Source: Saccharibacillus qingshengii (lineage in GTDB: Bacteria > Bacillota > Bacilli > Paenibacillales > Paenibacillaceae). From it: a stretch of 46,127 nt of DNA. Below, in pieces: positions 40,438-46,127 of the stretch. The notes under the pieces were generated by a model that searched no databases, was not told where the DNA came from, and saw nothing but the letters and a program-made list of their open reading frames with translations. Numbering within the stretch: the first letter of the stretch is position 1; each line of letters starts with the position of its first letter. Location: contig NZ_JAAZWC010000035.1 of the NCBI RefSeq assembly GCF_013185195.1, forward strand, positions 1-46,127. Direction: 5' to 3'. A program made the translations under genes and the position numbers.

Positions 40438-43400
40438 ATGAAAACATACAAACCGGCGTCTTCTCTGCTGTGCGCGGTACTGCTGCTGGGCGTTCTGCCG
40501 ACAGGAGGGCTTCAGGCTCAGGCGGCCGAATCGGCCGAGAACGAATCCGCGAATCCCGCGATGCAACAATCGGAAGCCCAGCAGGCGGAATCGCTGCCGA
40601 ACCCTACGGCTGCAGCGGCACTGTCGGATCTTTCCGCCCAAACCGTGCAGGAACCGATTTGGAACCATAATTTTGATAGCGCTATCATTCGGGAAGGGAA
40701 CTGGACCGCCGACGACCGCGGAATCCGGGGGACGGCAGAGAACGGTTCCGCCGCAGTGCGGATGCATGCCGTCTCTCCTTCCAATCGAATGGTGTTCAGG
40801 GGCGATATTTCTCCCGGTTCGGCGAATACTTCGGCTGGTCTGGTGTTTCTCGCAGGAAGCGGCGGAACGGACGGTTATACCGCGCTGCTGGAACGCGAGC
40901 AGGGCCGCGTACGGGCCCGGCTGCTCGGACCCGGCGGAGCGAATATAGCCGAGTCGGCCGGTACGTATCCAAGCGAAGACGGCGTGAAGCATCGGCTGGA
41001 GATCGTCGTCGAAGACGGCCGGGCCCGTCTCTATATCGACGGCTATGCGGAAGCGGCGATCGAAGCCGGCGGAATCCCTTCCGGCGTGCCGCCAGGCGGA
41101 CAGTCCGCCGGACTGACGGTCGTGCGCGGCACAGCCGTTTTCCAGGATACGTATTTGACGCCAGCGGCGAATTATTACGGCGAGACGTACCGCCCCGCCT
41201 ACCATTATTCGCCGCCGCGCGGTTCGGCCAGCGATCCCAACGGCATGATCTACTACCAAGGCGAGTATCATCTGTTCCATCAGGACGGCGGACGCTGGGC
41301 GCATGCGGTCAGCCCCGATATGCTGCATTGGAAAAGCCTGCCGCTCGCCTTGGAATGGAATGATCTCGGCCATATCTGGTCGGGGTCCGCGGTCGCCGAT
41401 CCGGATAATCTCTCGGGTCTGTTCGACGGGTCGCCGGACGGCGGCGGTCTGATCGCCTACTATACGTCCTACAATCCCAAAGCGCCGGGAGGCAATCAGC
41501 GGATCGGCATCGCCTACAGTTCCGACCGGGGCCGGACCTGGCATTATCCGCAGGACCGCCCGATCGTGATCGAGAATCCCGGTAAGAACGGCGACGATCC
41601 GGGGAGTTGGGATTTCCGCGATCCCAAGGTTGTGCGCGACGAAGCCCGCGACCGCTGGGTCATGGTCGTGTCGGGCGGCGACCATATCCGGTTCTTCACG
41701 TCGACGAATCTGACCGATTGGACGCTGACGGACAATTTCGGCTATGGCGGATACGTGCGCGGCGGGGTCTGGGAGTGTCCGGATCTGTTCCCGCTGCCGG
41801 TAGACGGCACGGGCGAGACCCGGTGGGTGCTGATGATCAGCACGGGCGCCAATCCGGCAACCGAAGGTTCCGACGCCGAATATTTCGTCGGGCAGCTGAC
41901 GGATGACGGCAAATTCGTCAACGATCATGCGGCCGGGCAGGTGCTGAAGACCGACTGGGGCAAAGAATTCTATGCCTCGTCTTCGTTTACCGATGCGCCG
42001 AACGGCCGGGTTGTGACGATGGCGTGGATGACCAATTGGGATTATCCGTTCGCTTTCCCTACATTCGGCTGGCAGGGCGTGCTGAGTCTGCCGAGAGAGC
42101 TGTCGCTGACACGGACAGAAGAAGGCGTGCGCCTCGTCCAGCGGCCGATCGGCGAATTGGACTCTCTGCGCCGCGAGCTGCGTACGGTCGGCGATACGAC
42201 CGTCGCGGCCGGTTCGCCGAACCCGCTGCAGGGACTGTCCGCGGGCGCTTACGAGATCGAAGCCGAGCTTGAACTGCCTGCAGACGGGGCGGCGGATTCA
42301 TTCGGCTTCCGTGTCCGCGAAGGGGGCGGGCAGCATACGGATATTGCGTATTCCGTAGAAGAAGCCAAGCTGTCGGTCGACCGTTCGGCTTCGGGGGTGA
42401 CCGATTTCTCGCCGCTGCTCGATCTGCGCCAGGAAGCGCAGCTTCGGCCGGAGAACGGGATTCTCAAGCTGCGGATTTTCGTGGACGAGTCGTCGGTCGA
42501 AGTGTTCGCGGGCGAAGGGAAAACCGTCTTCTCCGACTTGATCTTCCCGGATAGCGCCAGTCGGGGAATGAGCTTCTACGCGCAGGGCGGCGAGGTGAAG
42601 ATCCGCTCGATCCGGGTACATGCGCTGGATTCCGTATGGAAAAAGCAGGCGGGCGAGGAGCTGGTGCTGAATGCGTCGGAAGTGGAGTTGGGTCCGAATG
42701 AAGAGCGCACCCTGTCGGCCGCCGCGCATACCTCTTCGTCGGTCGAAGGTTCCCTGAATTGGACGAGTTCCGATTCTTCCGTCGTTTCGGTAAGCGCAGC
42801 GGAAAGAGGATCGGCCGTTCTGCGGGCTGTCGGTGCGGGCGAAGCATCGGTCACGGTGTCGGCAGCGAATGGAGCGTCCGGCACTACCCGGGTGGTCGTG
42901 CATGGAGGAACGTTCGTATCGGATCTCGGCAAGCTGAGTCCGACGCCTTCCTCGGCGTCCTGGATCGTGACGGAAGACGGGATGCGCGGAAGGTATACCG
43001 GCGATACGGCGGCGATGTCCGCGCGGACGGCAGGCGACTTCACGTACGAATCGACCGTGAAGCTCGGCAGTGGGGGCGGAGCGGCTTCGCTGCTGTTTCG
43101 CGCAAATGCCGCCGGAGGCAGCGGATATTATCTCAATCTGGACCCGAATATGGATGCGGTCCGTCTGTTCTACAAAATGAACGGAAGTTTCGCGGAGCGG
43201 CAGGTGCTCGGCACCTCTCCGGCTTCCGTTGTACCCGGAGGCACGTATCGGCTGAAAGTGCAGGCCAAAGGTCCGCGGATCCGCGCCTGGCTGGACGGTA
43301 AAGCGGTCATCGACGTACAGGATGGGACGTTTGCCTCGGGACAGTTCGGGCTGCATGCCTTCGGCGGCCAGGCTTCGTTCCAGAACGTGCGCATCACCCA

Positions 43401-43806
43401 TGCTTCTGCGGCCAAACTGGAATCTTTTGCGCTGATCAACCGCGAATCGGCACGGGTACTTGCGGCTTCGGCCCCTGCGCGGGGTTCGGCGGTTGACCTG
43501 CGGCAGGCGGAGAAGAAGGACAATCCGCTCTGGACCGCCGTGCCGACCGGGCTGGCCGACGGATCGGTGTCGCTGCGTACGCCCGAAGGGCAGGCGCTCG
43601 ATCTGGATACCGGACGCGGCACGCTGCAAATTTACGATTATCTGGGTTACGACAACCAGCGCTGGATCTTTCGCAAAAAAGGCGGACAGACCTTCCTGCT
43701 GAATGCCGCGAACGGCTTGGCGCTGACCTCGGGCAGCGACGGTAAGCCGATCCTGAGCGCCTACGATCCCGATAATCGGGCGCAGCAGTGGAAGCTCAAG
43801 AAATAA
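40438..43806 (+). CDS. Secreted multidomain GH32 fructanase (levanase/inulinase-like)
   Basis: A 1122-residue exported enzyme. Order: signal peptide (1-30, SSLLCAVLLLGVLPTGGLQAQA), laminin-G-like beta sandwich (about 75-240), GH32 propeller (about 250-545), GH32 beta-sandwich (about 560-735), Ig-like Big_2 domain (about 745-820, LNWTSSDSSVVSV), second laminin-G-like domain (about 825-985) and a ricin-type lectin (about 992-1122, QRWIFRKKGG and QQWKLKK). Catalytic residues: Asp266 in SDPNG, Asp395 in FRDPK, Glu446 in WECPDLF. The Trp-Met-Asn before the nucleophile is replaced by Ser-Ala-Ser. Lectin and sandwich modules probably bind polymeric fructan. No sorting motif or SLH, so it is likely released. 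AAGGAGGG precedes ATG 40438. Confidence 0.92.
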   Translation: MKTYKPASSLLCAVLLLGVLPTGGLQAQAAESAENESANPAMQQSEAQQAESLPNPTAAAALSDLSAQTVQEPIWNHNFDSAIIREGNWTADDRGIRGTAENGSAAVRMHAVSPSNRMVFRGDISPGSANTSAGLVFLAGSGGTDGYTALLEREQGRVRARLLGPGGANIAESAGTYPSEDGVKHRLEIVVEDGRARLYIDGYAEAAIEAGGIPSGVPPGGQSAGLTVVRGTAVFQDTYLTPAANYYGETYRPAYHYSPPRGSASDPNGMIYYQGEYHLFHQDGGRWAHAVSPDMLHWKSLPLALEWNDLGHIWSGSAVADPDNLSGLFDGSPDGGGLIAYYTSYNPKAPGGNQRIGIAYSSDRGRTWHYPQDRPIVIENPGKNGDDPGSWDFRDPKVVRDEARDRWVMVVSGGDHIRFFTSTNLTDWTLTDNFGYGGYVRGGVWECPDLFPLPVDGTGETRWVLMISTGANPATEGSDAEYFVGQLTDDGKFVNDHAAGQVLKTDWGKEFYASSSFTDAPNGRVVTMAWMTNWDYPFAFPTFGWQGVLSLPRELSLTRTEEGVRLVQRPIGELDSLRRELRTVGDTTVAAGSPNPLQGLSAGAYEIEAELELPADGAADSFGFRVREGGGQHTDIAYSVEEAKLSVDRSASGVTDFSPLLDLRQEAQLRPENGILKLRIFVDESSVEVFAGEGKTVFSDLIFPDSASRGMSFYAQGGEVKIRSIRVHALDSVWKKQAGEELVLNASEVELGPNEERTLSAAAHTSSSVEGSLNWTSSDSSVVSVSAAERGSAVLRAVGAGEASVTVSAANGASGTTRVVVHGGTFVSDLGKLSPTPSSASWIVTEDGMRGRYTGDTAAMSARTAGDFTYESTVKLGSGGGAASLLFRANAAGGSGYYLNLDPNMDAVRLFYKMNGSFAERQVLGTSPASVVPGGTYRLKVQAKGPRIRAWLDGKAVIDVQDGTFASGQFGLHAFGGQASFQNVRITHASAAKLESFALINRESARVLAASAPARGSAVDLRQAEKKDNPLWTAVPTGLADGSVSLRTPEGQALDLDTGRGTLQIYDYLGYDNQRWIFRKKGGQTFLLNAANGLALTSGSDGKPILSAYDPDNRAQQWKLKK

Positions 43807-43824
43807 TATCGAACAGGTAATGTG

Positions 43825-43873
43825 AAAAAGCTTCTTTCTTCCGGCAGCGAAGCCGGTTGAAAGAAGCTTTTTT
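43825..43873 (+). terminator. Terminator of the fructan operon
   Basis: AAAAAGCTTCTTTC (43825-43838) pairs with 43859-43872 and an inner CCGGC/GCCGG stem adds stability; a T run follows. The rest of the gap to 44149 has no gene; TGC-TACATT at 44053-44061 could be an extended -10 for the next gene. Confidence 0.88.
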
Positions 43874-44149
43874 GATGCGGGCCTATGGAGGCAGGCCGTC
43901 TCGTCTCCCAGCACGATGCGATTTCTTCCGATCTTTTCTTGAGTTCGAACATTTTCGACACAGATTCGGCTTACTAGGAACGTTACAAAAGCCGATAAAG
44001 TTTAAGAGTTTTTTGATCGGAAGGAAATGTCATCCTAAACGTTCATGAATTATGCTACATTATGAGCAGCTGAGCAAGCAGGAGAGGCTGCTTCCTGTAT
44101 TGTTCTTTTCACTAAGGTAAATAACAGCTACTTGCAGGAGGGATTCACC

Positions 44150-45565
44150 ATGTATTGTACCCATTGCGGCGTAAAGCAGCCTGAGGAGGCGTCTTACTGC
44201 TCCGCCTGCGGAACGCGTCTGATGAAGGGGAAACCCGTGCCGTCTGCGCTGCCTGCCCAACCGGAAACGGAAGTGAAAGAGGCACCGAAAATCTCGCTGG
44301 CAAAAGAGCCTGTACGGCAGGCAGTCAACGAGCTTCCTTCCGTGTTACTCTCCCAAAACGGCCGGTCTGGTAAGGGGAGCAGCTATCGTTATCCGGAACC
44401 GAAACCGACTTTTGCCGAGCGTTACGGTTCGCTGCTTGCTCTCTTGTGCCTTGTCGTGATGATCGCAGGAGGCTGGTACGCTTGGAGTTCCTATAAGTCG
44501 GGGATCGTCGAGCAGGCCTCGCTGCTTCAAACGGAAGCAGGGGCGCTTGCGCAGCAGGGGCAATATCAGGCCGCGCAGATCAAATTGGAAGAAGCTGCGA
44601 AGCTGCTGCCCAACGACACGTCGATCAGCACGGACAAGGAGTCGCTGCATGCAGCGAGCCGGGCACAAAGCGCATTGGTTCAGGTTGCTTTGCAAATGGA
44701 CAGCCATAAGTTAGAAGAAGCCGAGCAAAGTCTTGCCCAGATCGAGGCGGAACTGGGAGACGGTTCGAATACACTCTTGAATCGTGAAAAAGAAGCCGCC
44801 GCGGATCAGCGGCAGCGTCTGGGCCTGCTGCATGTCCGCACAGAACTGGATGCCGCGGACGATGTAGGCAAACTGGCCGCGCTGATGGATGACGTCGAGA
44901 AAATCGATACCGACGAAGCACGAGAGGTACAGGATCTTATCGTCCAAAAAATCGTATCTGTAAGTTCCCGTCAGGCCGAGCAGCTGCTCAAAGAAGAAAA
45001 ATATGCGTCTGCGTCGAAAGTAGTGGACACGGCATTAGGATATGCGAAGGCGGATTCCGCGCTAATCGTATTGAACGGCCGGATCGAAATCGAAGAACGC
45101 GAGGCCGAGGAACGTCAAGCAGAGGCCGAAGTGAAAGCCGAAGAACGCCGACAAGCCGCCGTGTTGGAAGCGGAAGAGAAGCGAAAAGCGGAAGAAGAAG
45201 CCATGCAGAACAGACAGGTCGAGCAAGAAGCGGCGCAGGCTCAGGCGGAGTACACCGTGCAGGAATTCTACAACAATTTGTCCGCGTGGAATTACAGTGG
45301 AGCGTACGCGCTGCTGGGCAGCCGATGGCAGAAAAATACCGGATATTCGGATTTTGTCAACGGATATACGAATACAAGCTCCGTCTGGATCGATTCGATC
45401 GATTCCGCGCAGGGCGATGAGAATACGGAAGTCACAATCTTAATCACAGCCGAAGAGAGCTCAGACCTAGGAACCGTGTACTCCCGGTATAGATCCGTGT
45501 ACCAAGTAGGTTACGAGAACGGCATTATGAAAATTTTGAGCGGCAAAGGCGAGAAACTCTCATAA
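44150..45565 (+). CDS. Zinc-ribbon, single-TM, coiled-coil protein with NTF2-like tail
   Basis: A 471-residue protein. The N-terminus is a zinc ribbon (CTHCG at 3-7 and CSACG near 17-21, two CxxC knuckles). After a disordered linker, one hydrophobic helix (about residues 92-110, LLALLCLVVMIAGGWYAW) crosses the membrane. The outer part is long helices: TPR-like repeats (QGQYQAAQIKLEEAAKLLP) and a highly charged coiled coil around residues 315-370 (EEREAEERQAEAEVKAEERR). The last ~100 residues (YTVQEFYNNLSAWNYSGAYALLG) resemble an NTF2/DUF4878-like fold. This is the plan of TcaA/YvbJ-type zinc-ribbon membrane proteins linked to envelope stress, but identity is uncertain. ATG 44150 has GCAGGAGGG upstream. 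Confidence 0.8.
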   Translation: MYCTHCGVKQPEEASYCSACGTRLMKGKPVPSALPAQPETEVKEAPKISLAKEPVRQAVNELPSVLLSQNGRSGKGSSYRYPEPKPTFAERYGSLLALLCLVVMIAGGWYAWSSYKSGIVEQASLLQTEAGALAQQGQYQAAQIKLEEAAKLLPNDTSISTDKESLHAASRAQSALVQVALQMDSHKLEEAEQSLAQIEAELGDGSNTLLNREKEAAADQRQRLGLLHVRTELDAADDVGKLAALMDDVEKIDTDEAREVQDLIVQKIVSVSSRQAEQLLKEEKYASASKVVDTALGYAKADSALIVLNGRIEIEEREAEERQAEAEVKAEERRQAAVLEAEEKRKAEEEAMQNRQVEQEAAQAQAEYTVQEFYNNLSAWNYSGAYALLGSRWQKNTGYSDFVNGYTNTSSVWIDSIDSAQGDENTEVTILITAEESSDLGTVYSRYRSVYQVGYENGIMKILSGKGEKLS

Positions 45566-45579
45566 ATAAAAGCATGGCT

Positions 45580-45612
45580 AAAAGAACGGCTCGTACATGA
45601 GACGTTCTTTTT
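45580..45612 (+). terminator. Terminator of the zinc-ribbon gene
   Basis: AAAAGAACG (45580-45588) pairs with CGTTCTTTT (45603-45611); an inner CTC/GAG pair shortens the loop. T run at the end. Confidence 0.82.
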
Positions 45613-45654
45613 GGTTGCCTGTGAAGCAATCCTAAGAAGGATATCGCTTTCCTA

Positions 45655-45682
45655 TGTGCTTAAAAGCATGCTTTTAAACACA
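45655..45682. repeat. Near-perfect 28-bp palindrome
   Basis: The centre TTAAAAGCATGCTTTTAA (45660-45677) is a perfect 18-bp palindrome; one mismatch (C/A) separates it from further complementary TGTG and CACA arms at 45655-45658 and 45679-45682. Confidence 0.75.
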
Positions 45683-45692
45683 CTGTTTGCAG

Positions 45693-45718
45693 AAAAAAAC
45701 AGCCGAAGAAGGCTGTTT
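45693..45718 (-). terminator. Minus-strand terminator-like hairpin
   Basis: AAACAGCC (45697-45704) pairs with GGCTGTTT (45711-45718) around a 6-base loop. Only the minus strand has a T run after the stem (complement of the A run 45693-45699), implying a minus-strand transcript entering from beyond 45720. Confidence 0.5.
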
Positions 45719-46127
45719 AAAAGTAAATTGAACGAAAGAAAAATGTCATTTTTCATTTGTTACATATTTTAGTTATAGCGAATTATTTAAAAAAGAATAG
45801 TAAAGGAGTTATTTGTAGTTGTTTTCCTGATTTTGCTTTAGGAATAGGCCCTATAAGAGGAACTTCAAAACGGGCAGGACTAATCCCTATGCCACTGTTA
45901 ACTTTACGTTCATTTTCTTTTCTGATGGACAGCTATAAAAAAACAGAAGTGGGATAAACAACATTTTTTCTGTTTATGTATGTTGCTTATCAGAGGTGCT
46001 CGAATATAAAATGCAAAAAAGAAAAGTGATATAGAAGCCCTCAAACCTACGTATATGATACGTTTCTTCACTTTTTACCTTCATAAATAAATTTAAATCT
46101 AAATAAGAATAAGAATTAAAGGTTACA

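Larger units (their letters stand above)
45613..46127. other. AT-rich, gene-poor tail of the window
   Basis: Composition falls abruptly from the GC-rich background to strongly AT-rich after the zinc-ribbon terminator. The only frame of note, TTG 45757 to stop 45957 (66 codons, ending SFSFLMDSYKKTEVG), has no ribosome binding site at its start and no recognisable domain; a GGAG within it (about 45803) precedes no good start. I see no convincing gene; it may be decayed or foreign DNA, or the end of a gene lying beyond the window. Confidence 0.6.

Noticed and set aside
45757-45957. A 66-codon frame in the AT-rich tail
   Set aside because: TTG start without ribosome binding site, no recognisable domain; kept only as part of the AT-rich region.

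Overview
The window is GC-rich, tightly packed Gram-positive DNA. Strong AGGAGG-type ribosome binding sites, S-layer homology (SLH) surface proteins, LplA/LplB/LplC-type sugar importers without their own ATPase, and codon use strongly biased to G/C at third positions all point to a Paenibacillaceae bacterium (Paenibacillus or, by its high GC, Saccharibacillus). This is inference from gene content; no rRNA or marker gene is present. I see no tRNA, rRNA, CRISPR array, transposase or prophage.

Layout. 0.1-2.9 kb: a three-gene ABC-2 exporter (two permeases and an ATPase). 3-7 kb: a DUF998 membrane protein, a small HD-domain protein, an aldo/keto reductase and an Atg22/UMF1-type MFS transporter. 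7.3-7.5 kb: a remarkable 75-residue protein that is 43% methionine. 7.6-15 kb: a small unknown protein, a membrane-anchored esterase, an aromatic-acid-exporter-like protein, a HAD phosphatase/phosphomutase, a chemoreceptor and a CYP152-type peroxygenase P450. 15-20 kb: two SLH surface proteins flanking a MalY/PatB C-S lyase; the second has a possibly structured leader RNA. 20-23.7 kb: a GH3 glycosidase and a short-chain dehydrogenase. 24-27.6 kb: a heterodimeric ABC exporter with one degenerate ATP site. 27.7-30.4 kb: an NDH-2-like flavoprotein and an ECF41 sigma factor, preceded by an ECF41-type -35 element, then a small membrane protein. 30.6-32.7 kb (minus strand): an acetyltransferase, a PNPOx-like protein, a cluster of three palindromic repeats and a divergent IF-3 paralog.

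32.8-43.8 kb is a fructan (levan/inulin) utilisation locus. A LacI-type regulator is divergent from two sugar permeases, a lipoprotein binding protein, a cytoplasmic GH32 enzyme, a ROK fructokinase and a 1122-residue secreted multidomain GH32. The likely flow is extracellular cleavage of fructan, import of fructose or fructo-oligosaccharides (with an ATPase encoded elsewhere), cytoplasmic hydrolysis, then phosphorylation of fructose. Several CAAATGT motifs in the divergent promoter region are candidate operators.

44.1-45.6 kb encodes a zinc-ribbon/TM/coiled-coil protein. After its terminator the composition changes sharply: the last ~500 bases are AT-rich, contain a near-perfect 28-bp palindrome and a minus-strand terminator-like hairpin, and hold no convincing gene. 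This may be the edge of an acquired element. Most transcription units end in long perfect terminator hairpins, many shared between convergent genes.
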